64,000 nucleotides of DNA from Burkholderia sp. H160 (GTDB taxonomy: Bacteria > Pseudomonadota > Gammaproteobacteria > Burkholderiales > Burkholderiaceae), in contig ABYL01000004.1 in NCBI GenBank assembly GCA_000173575.1, forward strand, positions 1 to 64,000, read 5' to 3'. The position numbers and the translations under genes are program-made. The notes under the pieces are model-generated. The model saw only the letters and a list, made by a program, of their open reading frames with translations, ran no database searches and was not told where the DNA came from. Shown piece by piece: positions 33,668-42,535 of the stretch (positions are counted from its first letter, which is position 1; each line of letters begins with the position of its first letter).

Positions 33668-34092
33668 ATCCGATTGCGAACCTTATAAGTCGCATGCGCG
33701 CCGTGCCCCCGGGACGCAGCTGCCTCACACGGGAAGGCCAAAGGTTAATCACTAGGCTCTGCCAGACACCCATATAAGAAGAGCGGTACTATCGCCCAAT
33801 CTGGCGGCACACGCCAGAATCTACGATGACCCATTTCCCCAAACCGAATCAGCAGTTTAGCTGCACATGTGGCGGATTTTTCACGAATCCCGGCCAACCC
33901 TCCTATTCTCTCTCGCGGCACTAGCCGGCAACCCCGCTTGCTGACACAAGGGTGTCATGCCAGGTTGCTGCAATCCTCGCTGCCGCATCTGGCATCTATT
34001 TTTCGCGGCTCTACGCGCGATAAAAAAAGTGTGGTGGGTTGCTTTGGACTCATCGCACGCATACGCCTATCCCAAAGAGGAATTCGAGAGCC
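33668..34092. other. Intergenic region upstream of the sugar-type transporter, with two inverted repeats
   Basis: This 425 bp region shows no convincing gene. It contains TCTGGCG-GCACA-CGCCAGA at 33800-33818 and TGACAC-AAGG-GTGTCA at 33942-33957. Both are perfect and could be operators for the transporter operon starting at 34093. A T-rich/A-rich tract (TATTTTTCGCG, then ATAAAAAAAG) occurs near 33997-34030. Confidence 0.45.
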
Positions 34093-35349
34093 ATGGCTTC
34101 AATGATCCAGCGGACGACCCTGTTCGCCTGCCTGCGCGCGGCGTCTGTCGCGGCATCCCTGTCCATCGCCGCACTAGGAGCCCACGCCGCCGATCTCGTG
34201 ATCGCAGGCCGTGACGACATCTACGGCCGCGGGCTCGCGCAGGCCGTGGACGGCTACAGGAAACAGCACCCGGGCGTCGACATCGAGTTGCTGAAGCTGC
34301 CGAACAACGACCTCTATCAGAAGCTGAAGCTCTCGTTGCGGGAAAACACGCGTGCCTATGACCTGGTGATGATGGACGACACCTGGTCCCCCGAATTCAT
34401 CGCCAACGGCTGGCTTCAGCCGCTGCCCGCCACGCTCGCGGATGCCGACATGGTGACCTCCACGGTCGCCCTCGGACGCGCGCCGACGGGCACCTTGTAC
34501 GCGATGCCGATCGTCGGCAACGTCGAGATGTTCGCCTATCGCAAGGATCTGCTGGCGAGTCGCGGCCTGCAGCCGCCGCGCAACTGGGACGACGTCCTGA
34601 AAATCTCACAGACTCTCGGGACCGCCGACAAGGACGTTTCGGCCGTCGTGTTTCGCGGCGTGAAGGGCAACCCCGTCGTCACCGGTTTTCTGCCGATCCT
34701 GTGGGCGTATGGCGGAGAAGTCGTCGACGCGAACGGCAAGGTCACGATCGATTCACCAGAGGCGCTGGCGGCGCTGAAGATGCTCCTCGCCCTCAAGAAG
34801 TGGGCACCGAAAGACGTCGACGTGTATGGCGCCGGCGAAGTGCGCGATGCGTTGCAGGGCGGCATGGCCGCTCAGGCCATCGAAGTGTGGCCCGCCTGGC
34901 TGCCTGCCCTCGACGATCCGGCGAAGTCGCGGGTCGTCGGCCAGGTCGCGTTGCAACCTCCGCCCGGACAGGTCAAGGGGCCGGCGCCGATGCTCGGCAT
35001 CTGGCAAATGGGCATTGCGAAAGATGCAGCGCATGCGAAAGTGGCAGCGGATTTCCTAGCCTATCTGACTTCGTCGGCAACGCAAACGCAACTTGCCGTG
35101 CTCGGCATTCCGCCGACCCGCAAGAGCGTCTTCGCCAATCCGACGCTGGTCAAGCAATATCGCTGGTATCCGGACCAGCTCAAGGCGCTCGAAGCGGGCC
35201 GCGCGCGGCCACGTGTGAAGGACTGGCAGCAGATCGAGGCGATTCTCGGCGACGCGCTGCAACTCGCGCTGACGGGGCAGGCCACGCCCGACGCGTCCTT
35301 GCATCAGGCCGCGCAGAAGATCGCCCAGGCTAACGCCGTAGCACAGTGA
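34093..35349 (+). CDS. ABC transporter extracellular solute-binding protein, family 1 (sugar/polyol type)
   Basis: The protein is 418 residues from ATG 34093. It has a signal peptide ending in GAHAADLVIAG. The mature part is a family 1 binding protein: a DIYGRGLAQAVDGYRKQHPGVDIEL-type first strand and helix, AYDLVMMDDTWSPEFIANG, then GVKGNPVVTGFLPILWAYGGEVVD. Family 1 proteins bind maltose, glycerol-3-phosphate, polyols or other carbohydrates. Two permease genes and a PI-PLC gene follow in the same direction, but no ATPase gene does. The ligand is unknown. Confidence 0.92.
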   Translation: MASMIQRTTLFACLRAASVAASLSIAALGAHAADLVIAGRDDIYGRGLAQAVDGYRKQHPGVDIELLKLPNNDLYQKLKLSLRENTRAYDLVMMDDTWSPEFIANGWLQPLPATLADADMVTSTVALGRAPTGTLYAMPIVGNVEMFAYRKDLLASRGLQPPRNWDDVLKISQTLGTADKDVSAVVFRGVKGNPVVTGFLPILWAYGGEVVDANGKVTIDSPEALAALKMLLALKKWAPKDVDVYGAGEVRDALQGGMAAQAIEVWPAWLPALDDPAKSRVVGQVALQPPPGQVKGPAPMLGIWQMGIAKDAAHAKVAADFLAYLTSSATQTQLAVLGIPPTRKSVFANPTLVKQYRWYPDQLKALEAGRARPRVKDWQQIEAILGDALQLALTGQATPDASLHQAAQKIAQANAVAQ

Positions 35350-35401
35350 CAGCGGCAGTGAGAGCGGCAGTGACAGCGCAGGCAAGCGTGGGAACGGTTC
35401 G

Positions 35402-36271
35402 ATGAGCCGGTTGCGACGTTACCTGCCGCTGATCGTCCTGATGAGCCCTGCCGCGCTCGTGCTCGGCGTGCTGGCGCTCTATCCGATGGCGCGTGTCCTG
35501 ATCGATTCGTTTTTCTCGGTCGATTACGCGTCGGGACATCGCTCGTTCATCGGGCTCGCCAACTATCGATCGGTCATTGCGGACGGCGAGTTCGGCACGA
35601 GTTTCGTCAATACGATCCAGTTCATGATCGTGGCCTCGATCGCTGAAGTCCTGTTCGGACTCGCGCTCGCGCTATTGTTCGTCCGCGCGTTTCCGGGCCG
35701 GCGCATCGCGTTGCCGCTCGCGGTGCTGCCGATGATGCTGTCCACGCTCGTGTGCTCGGCCATCTGGCGCAACTGGCTCAACTATCGTGGCTTCCTGAAT
35801 GCGTTGCTCGCGGCGGTAGATCTGCCGCCGGTGCCCTGGCTATCCGATCCGCACCTCGCGCTCTGGTCGCTGATGCTGGTCGATGTGTGGCAATGGACGC
35901 CGATGGCATTCCTCGTCATTCTCGCTGGGCTACAGTCGATTCCGCCTGAAATCGCGGAGGCAGCGCGCACCGACGGTGCGAACGAATGGCAGTGCCTGCG
36001 CTACATCACACTGCCGCTCGTTGCACCGCAAGTCGCGCTCGCCATGTTGCTGCGCTCGATCGACACCTTCAAGCTGTTCGACAAGGTGTACGCGTTGACG
36101 GGCGGCGGTCCGGGCAATGCCACACAGACGCTGTCGACGTACATCTACGACACGGGCTTCCGGTTCTTCTATGTTGGGCCTGCCAGCGCGGCTTCGGTAC
36201 TGATGCTGGTGACGTGTGCAGTGCTGGTCTCGGGATACATATGGAAATCGGCCGTCAAGCGCGACCGGTGA
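35402..36271 (+). CDS. Sugar-type ABC transporter permease (MalF/UgpA-like)
   Basis: The 289-residue protein has six predicted membrane helices. The EAA loop for ATPase contact is visible as EIAEAARTDGANEWQCLRYITLPLVAP near residue 190. The N-terminal helix LIVLMSPAALVLGVLALYPMARVLI is typical of MalF/UgpA-type permeases. It forms a heterodimer with the next permease; the two coding regions share one base (TGATG). The binding protein gene lies 52 bp upstream. Confidence 0.93.
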   Translation: MSRLRRYLPLIVLMSPAALVLGVLALYPMARVLIDSFFSVDYASGHRSFIGLANYRSVIADGEFGTSFVNTIQFMIVASIAEVLFGLALALLFVRAFPGRRIALPLAVLPMMLSTLVCSAIWRNWLNYRGFLNALLAAVDLPPVPWLSDPHLALWSLMLVDVWQWTPMAFLVILAGLQSIPPEIAEAARTDGANEWQCLRYITLPLVAPQVALAMLLRSIDTFKLFDKVYALTGGGPGNATQTLSTYIYDTGFRFFYVGPASAASVLMLVTCAVLVSGYIWKSAVKRDR

Positions 36272-37122
36272 TGCCGGTCGCGCGCTTTCAGGGTTTCGCG
36301 CGACGCTCATCCGCTGGCGCGGTGCGTGGGCTGTTGCGGCTCGGCGCGCTGACGGTGCTGCTGCTGCCGTGCATCTGGATGGTTGGCGCGGCCTTCACGC
36401 CAACGCTGGAACGCCTCGCTCATCCGCTTGCGTTGTGGCCTTCGGCGCCCACGTTCGAGCATTTCGCGGCGGTGTGGCAAAGCGGCATGGCCCAGTCGGT
36501 GCTGAACTCGGTGTGGGTTGCGCTGGGCGCCACGTTGCTCGCACTCGCGCTGGCTTTTCCGGCTGCCTATGCCCTCGCGCGACTTGCGTTTCCGGCGCGA
36601 CTCGATCTGGTGTTCCTGATGCTCGTGCTGGCACTGAAGCTGATGCCGCCGATTACGGTGGCCGTACCGCTGTTTTCGCTGGCAAAGTGGCTCCATCTGC
36701 TCGATTCGCTGTTCGGGCTGATACTCGCGTATCAGCTGTACACCTTGCCGATGGCGATCTGGATGTTGCTGCCGTTCGTGCGCGACGTGCCGGTCGAATT
36801 CGAGGAAGCCGCCGCGCTCGATGGCGCAAACCTCGCGCAGCGCATCGTCTTCATCGTCATGCCGCTGTGCGCGCCAGGTCTCGTTGCCACTGCCATCTTC
36901 GTGTTCATCATTGCATGGAACGAGTTTCTGCTGGCGTTGCTGTTCGTCTCGTCGCCGAGTCATTTCACGCTGTCGCTCGCCATGGCTGGATATGTGACCG
37001 AGAACGGCATCGACTGGGGAGAACTGATGAGCGCCGGGCTGATTTCGTCAGTGCCGACCCTGCTGCTCGCAGGCTATGTGCAGCGCTATCTGATGCAGGG
37101 CTTTTCGGGTGGTTTGAAGTAG
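36271..37122 (+). CDS. Sugar-type ABC transporter permease (MalG/UgpE-like)
   Basis: From the ATG at 36271 the protein has 283 residues and six membrane segments. It carries the EAA motif VEFEEAAALDGANLAQRIVFIVMPLCAPG near residue 180. The ATG overlaps the stop of the previous gene, indicating translational coupling. In-frame sequence further upstream overlaps the first permease gene and is not permease-like. It completes the membrane part of the importer; the ATPase must come from a MsmX/UgpC-like protein encoded elsewhere. Confidence 0.93.
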   Translation: MPVARFQGFARRSSAGAVRGLLRLGALTVLLLPCIWMVGAAFTPTLERLAHPLALWPSAPTFEHFAAVWQSGMAQSVLNSVWVALGATLLALALAFPAAYALARLAFPARLDLVFLMLVLALKLMPPITVAVPLFSLAKWLHLLDSLFGLILAYQLYTLPMAIWMLLPFVRDVPVEFEEAAALDGANLAQRIVFIVMPLCAPGLVATAIFVFIIAWNEFLLALLFVSSPSHFTLSLAMAGYVTENGIDWGELMSAGLISSVPTLLLAGYVQRYLMQGFSGGLK

Positions 37123-37163
37123 CTCGCTGTTGCTGCAGACGCTTTGCTTATTCAGAGGTTTTC

Positions 37164-38048
37164 TTGCGCCCTACTCTGACCGCCCCCGCTGTTTCGCCCT
37201 CTGACTGGATGTCGGCAATCGATGGCAACCGATTGCTGTCCGCACTGACCTTGCCAGGTAGCCACGACACTTGTGCCTACACAGTCGACGACCGGCTCGC
37301 GCGCACGCAACAGGCCACGCTCGACGCTCAGTTGCACCATGGCGTGCGGGTCCTCGACATCCGCTGCCGCAATGAGTACGACCGCTTTGTCATTCATCAC
37401 GGCGGCATCCCGCTGGGTCTTACTTTCGACGACGTGGTGCGGACCTGCGGTCAGTTTCTCGCGCGTCACCCCGGCGAATCTATCGTCATGTCGGTGAAGG
37501 ATGAGTGGCCCGCGCGTAACTGCACCCGCACGTTTGCCGCGACCTTCGAATGGTATGTCGCGCAACACGCGCATGTGCGCTGGCACCTTGCCCCCGAACT
37601 GCCGCTGCTACAGGCGGTACGCGGGAGTATCGTGCTGCTGCAGCGCTTCACGAGCGAAAAGCCGCTCGGCATCGATCTCACGGCCTGGCCCGACAACGCG
37701 ACGTTCGATATCGACAACGTACCGGCGCCGCTCACCATCCAGGACGAGTTTCGCGTGCCGGTGCCGGCATCGATCGATTACAAATGGCGCGCCATCGATT
37801 CTCTGCTGGACCTCGCTCCCGGTCTGTGCGGCGAACGTTGGGTCATCAACTTCTGCAGCGGCACGGGGATGGCGGCACCGCCGGTCGTCGTGGCGTTGGG
37901 CGATACGCAGCATCGTGGGATTCACGAGCGGCTTGTCGAGCAACTCGCGGCTCGTTCGGAGCCGTGCGGCACCATGATGCTCGACTTTTGCGACTGGAAG
38001 GACTGGCGCCTCGTTCATGCGTTGATCGAATGCAACCGGCGTCGATAA
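37164..38048 (+). CDS. Phosphatidylinositol-specific phospholipase C X-domain protein
   Basis: The protein is 294 residues from a TTG at 37164 with AGAGG upstream; an ATG at 37209 would remove 15 residues. The PI-PLC X-domain is clear: LTLPGSHDTCAY with the first catalytic His (about residue 34), HGVRVLDIRCR with metal or substrate Asp and Arg, and FVIHHGGIPLGLTFDDVV with the second His near 77. KDEW and DYKWR follow. Such enzymes cleave phosphoinositides or GPI-type anchors to cyclic inositol phosphate. No signal peptide is obvious, so the protein may be cytoplasmic or exported by another route. Its place in an ABC importer operon is unusual. Confidence 0.85.
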   Translation: MRPTLTAPAVSPSDWMSAIDGNRLLSALTLPGSHDTCAYTVDDRLARTQQATLDAQLHHGVRVLDIRCRNEYDRFVIHHGGIPLGLTFDDVVRTCGQFLARHPGESIVMSVKDEWPARNCTRTFAATFEWYVAQHAHVRWHLAPELPLLQAVRGSIVLLQRFTSEKPLGIDLTAWPDNATFDIDNVPAPLTIQDEFRVPVPASIDYKWRAIDSLLDLAPGLCGERWVINFCSGTGMAAPPVVVALGDTQHRGIHERLVEQLAARSEPCGTMMLDFCDWKDWRLVHALIECNRRR

Positions 38049-38059
38049 GGCGTTTCGCT

Positions 38060-38440
38060 TCAACCGAATGCGCGGCCCGCTTCTGGCGAAGCGACGAAAT
38101 GCCCCGGCGTCACACCGACCGCTCGGCGAAAATGCCGGCCAAGGTGACTTTGATCGAAAAATCCAACTTCGGCAGCGACCTCACAGGGCGGGACGCCGTC
38201 GCGCAATAGTCGTTTAGCGTGTTGGATTCGCACCAGACACACATAACGATGAGGCGAAATACCCACCTCCTGGCGAAATAGCGTGGCGAAGCGCGAAACA
38301 CTCAACCCGGCCGTAGCGGCGAGCGTCGCGAGACTGACGGGCTGCGCGAACGAGCTCTCGATAAATGCCACGGACCGCCTGATGGCGCGCGACATCGCTA
38401 CTGTCCTGTCGCCTGCGGCGTAGTCGAAGACTCCGGTCAT
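38060..38440 (-). CDS. AraC-family regulator consisting of the DNA-binding domain only
   Basis: The protein is 126 residues from ATG 38440, chosen because GGGGA lies upstream; a GTG at 38476 is the alternative. Almost the whole protein is the AraC double helix-turn-helix: LATLAATAGLSVSRFATLFRQEVG is the first HTH and CEVAAEVGFFDQSHLGRHFRRAVGVTPGHF is the second. The sensory domain usual in AraC proteins is missing. It lies 15 bp beyond the last transporter gene on the same strand, so it is probably in that operon. A close paralogue of the same design occurs at 51505-51906, also at the end of an uptake operon. Confidence 0.9.
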   Translation of the reverse strand: MTGVFDYAAGDRTVAMSRAIRRSVAFIESSFAQPVSLATLAATAGLSVSRFATLFRQEVGISPHRYVCLVRIQHAKRLLRDGVPPCEVAAEVGFFDQSHLGRHFRRAVGVTPGHFVASPEAGRAFG

Positions 38441-38491
38441 GTCGTATCCCCTTGCGCCACGTTTTCGGGCGCTCACTCTCCGAGTGACGCA

Positions 38492-40450
38492 TCAGACCCG
38501 CACCGTGCCGGACTGCGCGAGCACGCGCGCCGCCGCGGCGCCGTCGGGCGGCTCGCTCTGGTATTGCTCCAGGTCCTCTTCGCTGCGATGGCACAGCACC
38601 TGCGCGCCGCTCGTGAGCGTGCGCACGCTCGGCGACGCGCGATTGCAGACACCGTCGATGCGCATCGGGCAGCGCGCGAGAAACGTGCACAGCTCCGGCT
38701 CATGTGCCGGCTCGCCGATCGGCGGCAGCGTCTGATGACAACGCTCGCCCGCCTCTTCGAGCCAGCCGGCGCGAAGCTCCGGCGCGGACGACACGAGCAG
38801 ATGCGAATACGGGTGATACGGCGGCGCCGACAACGCTTCGCGGTTCCCCGTCTCGACGCGGTGCCCCGCGTACAGCACGACGATGTCGTCGCTGATCGCA
38901 CGCACCTTGGCGATGTCGTGCGTGATGAACAGATACGACACGCCGAGCTTCTTTTGCAGATCGCGCAGCAGTTCGAGAATGGCCGCGCCGACCACCGTAT
39001 CGAGCGCGGACGTGACCTCGTCGCACAGGATCAGCTTGGGCTCGGCGGCCAACGCCCGCGCGAGATTCACGCGCTGTTTCTGGCCGCCCGACAGCTCTCC
39101 GGTGCGCCGCTGCGCCAGTTCGGCAGGCAGGCGCACCAGGCCGAGCAGTTCGGCGACACGGCGCCGCGCGGCCTCACCTTTCATGCCGTGATAGAACTTC
39201 AGCGGACGCGCCAGCGTGCGCTCGACCGTGTGGGTCGGATTGAGCGCGGTGTCGGCATTCTGGAACACGATCTGGATACAGCGAAACTGTTCACGGCTGC
39301 GGCGGCTGAGGTTGGCCGCAAGCGGCTCACCGTCGAGCAGCAGGTTGCCGCGCGCCATCGGCACGAGCCCGGCGATCACCTTCGCGAGCGTCGTCTTGCC
39401 CGAACCAGATTCGCCGATCACACCCACCGTCTGACCACGCTCGATCACGAGGTCCACGTCGCGCAAGATGACCTTGTGCGGCCAGCCCTTCGCGTCGGTG
39501 CCGCCGTAGCCTGCCGTCAGACCGCGCAGTTCGAGCAGCGGCGCCACGTTCGGCCCGGATGCGCCAGGCGCGGCCGAGGTCGATCCATCGGCAGCAACGG
39601 GCGTCACCGCGGCAATCAGGCTTTGCGTATACGGATGCGCCGGCGCATGCAGAATCTGCTCGGTGCGGCCCGTTTCGCGAATTTCACCGTTACTTAGCAC
39701 GACGATGCGATCCGCCATCTGCGCGACCACTGCCAGATCGTGCGACACGTACACGGCCGTCATTCCGCATTGGCGGATCACCCGGCGAAACGCTTGCAGC
39801 ACGTCGATCTGCGTGGTGACGTCGAGCGCGGTGGTCGGTTCATCGAGGATCACGAGTTCGGGATCGGTGATCAGCGCCATCGCCGCCATCAGCCGCTGCA
39901 ACTGGCCGCCCGACACCTGGTGTGGGTAGCGCCGGCCGATCGTCTCCGGATCGGGCAGCGCGAGCGCACGGAACAGCTCGACCGCTTTGGCCTGCGCGGC
40001 GCGTTTGCTGAGCGTGCCGTGAATCAGCGCGCTTTCGATCACCTGGTCCATGATCGAGCGCGCCGGGTTGAACGCGGCCGCTGCGCTCTGCGCGATGTAG
40101 GCGACCTTGCGGCCACGCAATCCGGCGAGCGACTTCGGCGAGAGCCCGAGCACGTCGGTGTCGCCGACCCGGATCGCGCCGCCCGCGATGCGGCAGCCGC
40201 TGCGTGCATGGCCCATCAGCGACAGCGCGATCGTGGTCTTGCCCGAGCCCGATTCGCCGATCAGGGCGAGCACCTCGCCGCGCGCGATCTCGAAGTCGAT
40301 GTCATGGACGATCGTCGTATCCGGCTCGCCGGGCCGGCTTCCCACCACGTGCAGGCCGCGTACCTCGACCAGATTGGACGACGGTAACGGCGCGGTGCGC
40401 GAGATGCCCGTGAAGGCCGCATGAGCACGTCTGAAAAGGTGTGCCTTCAT
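38492..40450 (-). CDS. Peptide/nickel-type ABC transporter, two ATPase domains fused (DppD-DppF-like)
   Basis: The protein has 652 residues and contains two complete ATPase domains. The first has Walker A GESGSGKTTIALSL, signature VSGGQLQRLMAAMAL and Walker B LVILDEP. The second has GESGSGKTTLAKVIAG, LSGGQKQRVNLARAL and LILCDEV. Each is followed by the oligopeptide-transporter C-terminal region (HPYTQSLIAAV; HPYSHLLVSSAPEL, then a Cys-containing segment). I chose ATG 40450, which overlaps the permease stop and has GGAGG eight bases upstream. It energises the DppBC-type permeases encoded before it. Confidence 0.93.
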   Translation of the reverse strand: MKAHLFRRAHAAFTGISRTAPLPSSNLVEVRGLHVVGSRPGEPDTTIVHDIDFEIARGEVLALIGESGSGKTTIALSLMGHARSGCRIAGGAIRVGDTDVLGLSPKSLAGLRGRKVAYIAQSAAAAFNPARSIMDQVIESALIHGTLSKRAAQAKAVELFRALALPDPETIGRRYPHQVSGGQLQRLMAAMALITDPELVILDEPTTALDVTTQIDVLQAFRRVIRQCGMTAVYVSHDLAVVAQMADRIVVLSNGEIRETGRTEQILHAPAHPYTQSLIAAVTPVAADGSTSAAPGASGPNVAPLLELRGLTAGYGGTDAKGWPHKVILRDVDLVIERGQTVGVIGESGSGKTTLAKVIAGLVPMARGNLLLDGEPLAANLSRRSREQFRCIQIVFQNADTALNPTHTVERTLARPLKFYHGMKGEAARRRVAELLGLVRLPAELAQRRTGELSGGQKQRVNLARALAAEPKLILCDEVTSALDTVVGAAILELLRDLQKKLGVSYLFITHDIAKVRAISDDIVVLYAGHRVETGNREALSAPPYHPYSHLLVSSAPELRAGWLEEAGERCHQTLPPIGEPAHEPELCTFLARCPMRIDGVCNRASPSVRTLTSGAQVLCHRSEEDLEQYQSEPPDGAAAARVLAQSGTVRV

Positions 40451-41442
40451 CAATGACCTCCGTCGGCATCGGGCATGCTCTTGCGGCGCCCGCGATGCGG
40501 CAGTCCGTCGATCAAGAGATTCACGCCGACCGTGAGCACCGCGATGGCGATCGCGGGCAGGATCACGACCGGCACGCCCTCACCGAGACCGGCGATGTTC
40601 TCGCGTACCAGCGAACCGAGATCGGCATATGGCGGCTGCACGCCCAGACCGAGGAAGCTCAGGCTGCTAAGCAGCAGCACGACGAACGTGAACCGCAATC
40701 CCGTATCGGCGAGCATCGGGTGAATCATGTTCGGCAGCATCTCGAAGCAGGCGATATAGAGCGCGTTTTCGCCGCGAGCCCGCGCGACCTGCACGTATTC
40801 GAGCGTGCCGATATTGACCGCGAGCGAGCGGGCGATCCGGTACGAGCCCGGCATGTAGCTGATCGCCGCTGTCGCGATCAGCAATGGCAGCGACGAGCCG
40901 AACGCGGCGACGATCATCAGCGCGAACATCTTCGACGGGATCGACGTCACCGCATCGAGCAGCCGGCTCATGGTTTCGTCGATACGGCGGCCAGCCACGG
41001 CCGCGAGCAGTCCCAGCATGGTCCCCATGAGCGCCGCGAGCAGCGCCGCCGCGAGCGCGAGCACGACCGTCAGCCGCATCCCGTAGATGATGCGGGTCAA
41101 CATGTCGCGGCCCAGGTAGTCGGAGCCGAGCGGCAGCTTCGCGCTGAAGCTCGCGAATACATCGGGCGTGACGATCGCGCCGACCGAATGCGGCGCGATC
41201 CACGGGGCGAACGCCGCGACGAACAGCGCGCAACTGACCATCGCGAGGCCGATCCAGCCGCCGGTCGACAGGTTCATGCGTTGCGCGAGGCTGCGACGCC
41301 GCACCGGTTGAGGCGCCGGGCCTGGACCGCCGCCCCAGGAGCGCGCGGGATCGGCGCCCTGCGGCAACATGGTGCTGCGCTGTACCGGTTCGAGCGCAGC
41401 CAGCCCGTGAGACGAATCGGAAGAAGGTCGAATCATCGTCAT
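40450..41442 (-). CDS. Peptide/nickel-type ABC transporter permease (DppC-like)
   Basis: From ATG 41442 the protein has 330 residues. A polar, proline-rich N-terminal segment of about 60 residues precedes the first helix (WIGLAMVSCALFVAAFAPWIAP). The DppC family features include LPLGSDYLGRDMLTRIIYGMRLT near residue 100 and an EAA-like loop (YVQVARARGENALYIACFEMLPN). The gene overlaps the DppB-like gene by four bases (ATGA) and the ATPase gene by one. It contributes half of the transmembrane pore. Confidence 0.92.
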   Translation of the reverse strand: MTMIRPSSDSSHGLAALEPVQRSTMLPQGADPARSWGGGPGPAPQPVRRRSLAQRMNLSTGGWIGLAMVSCALFVAAFAPWIAPHSVGAIVTPDVFASFSAKLPLGSDYLGRDMLTRIIYGMRLTVVLALAAALLAALMGTMLGLLAAVAGRRIDETMSRLLDAVTSIPSKMFALMIVAAFGSSLPLLIATAAISYMPGSYRIARSLAVNIGTLEYVQVARARGENALYIACFEMLPNMIHPMLADTGLRFTFVVLLLSSLSFLGLGVQPPYADLGSLVRENIAGLGEGVPVVILPAIAIAVLTVGVNLLIDGLPHRGRRKSMPDADGGH

Positions 41443-42392
41443 GTCCGCAGCCTCGGGTTCGAGATGATGGCGCACAGGTCGGCTAGCAGCACGAGCAGCA
41501 GATAGCCGAGGCAGAACAGCAGCGTGCAGGCCTGTACGAGCGGGAAGTCGCGGTTGCTGACCGCGTCGACCATCAGGCTGGCGAGGCCAGGGTAGTTGAA
41601 GATGGTCTCGACGACGATCACGCCGCCAAGCAGATAAGACAGGCTCAGCGCAATTGCATTGGCGATCGGCCCGATCGCATTCGGCAGCGCGTGGCGCAGT
41701 ACCACGCGGGCGGGGCTCGCGCCTTTGAGCATCGCCATTTCCACGTAGGAAGAACTGAGTTGCTCGATCACCGCGGCGCGCGTCATGCGGGCCATCTGTG
41801 CAATCACGACGGCGCACAGCGTGACGACCGGCATCGCATACGCGCGCAGAAAGTCGTGCAGATTCTCTATCTCACCGCTGTACGACAGCGCCGACAGCCA
41901 ATGCAGCTTGACGGCCAGCACCAGCACCGCCAGCGTCGCGATCAGGAATTCGGGCGTGGCGACCAGCGACAGCGTACCGAGGCTCACGATCCGATCGATC
42001 AGCGAGTCGCGGTTGACCGCCGCAAGAATGCCCGCCGACACCGCGATCGGTACCGACACCCCGGTGGTGATCGCCGCGAGCGTCAGCGACTTCGGCAAGC
42101 GCCCTTCGATCAGTTCGGACACCGGCAGATTATTCGACAGCGACACGCCGAAGTTCGCGTGCAGCAGACCGAAGAGCCAATGGAAGTACCGCAGGTAAGC
42201 CGGCTGGTCGAGGCCGAACTGCAGGCGCAGCGCCGCGACCGTTTCCGCGGTCGCCGACTGGCCGAGTGCGGCCTGCGCGGCATCGCCGGGCAACAGGTTG
42301 GTGATCACGAAGATGATGATCGAGACGATCAACAGCGTCAGCGCAGTGACGGCAATGCGCCGGCCGATCAACTGGGCGATGTTCCCGTTCAT
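41439..42392 (-). CDS. Peptide/nickel-type ABC transporter permease (DppB-like)
   Basis: The protein is 317 residues from ATG 42392, which has AGGAG upstream. It begins NIAQLIGRRIAVTALTLLIVSIIIFVITNLLPGD, the typical DppB first helix. The N-terminal region continues LRLQFGLDQPAYLRYFHWL, and the EAA-like segment is YVEMAMLKGASPARVVLRHALPN. Six membrane helices are expected. It is the second gene of the operon, 143 bp after the binding protein gene. Confidence 0.93.
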   Translation of the reverse strand: MNGNIAQLIGRRIAVTALTLLIVSIIIFVITNLLPGDAAQAALGQSATAETVAALRLQFGLDQPAYLRYFHWLFGLLHANFGVSLSNNLPVSELIEGRLPKSLTLAAITTGVSVPIAVSAGILAAVNRDSLIDRIVSLGTLSLVATPEFLIATLAVLVLAVKLHWLSALSYSGEIENLHDFLRAYAMPVVTLCAVVIAQMARMTRAAVIEQLSSSYVEMAMLKGASPARVVLRHALPNAIGPIANAIALSLSYLLGGVIVVETIFNYPGLASLMVDAVSNRDFPLVQACTLLFCLGYLLLVLLADLCAIISNPRLRT

Positions 42393-42535
42393 AGGCAAGA
42401 GCTCCTCGGTTAGGCCGCGCGACACGGTGAGTCATACCTGCCCCGTGCCGCTCATGGGCTTGCGGCTGCACGTTGTGGCTGCATGAAGCGAGCGGCGCGG
42501 CGGGGGCCGCCCGTCGCGCCGCTCGCTTCAGTGTG

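Noticed and set aside
36216-37163. Long N-terminal extension of the PI-PLC frame across the second permease gene
   Set aside because: The extension overlaps a clear permease gene and has no family similarity. The TTG at 37164 has its own ribosome-binding site.
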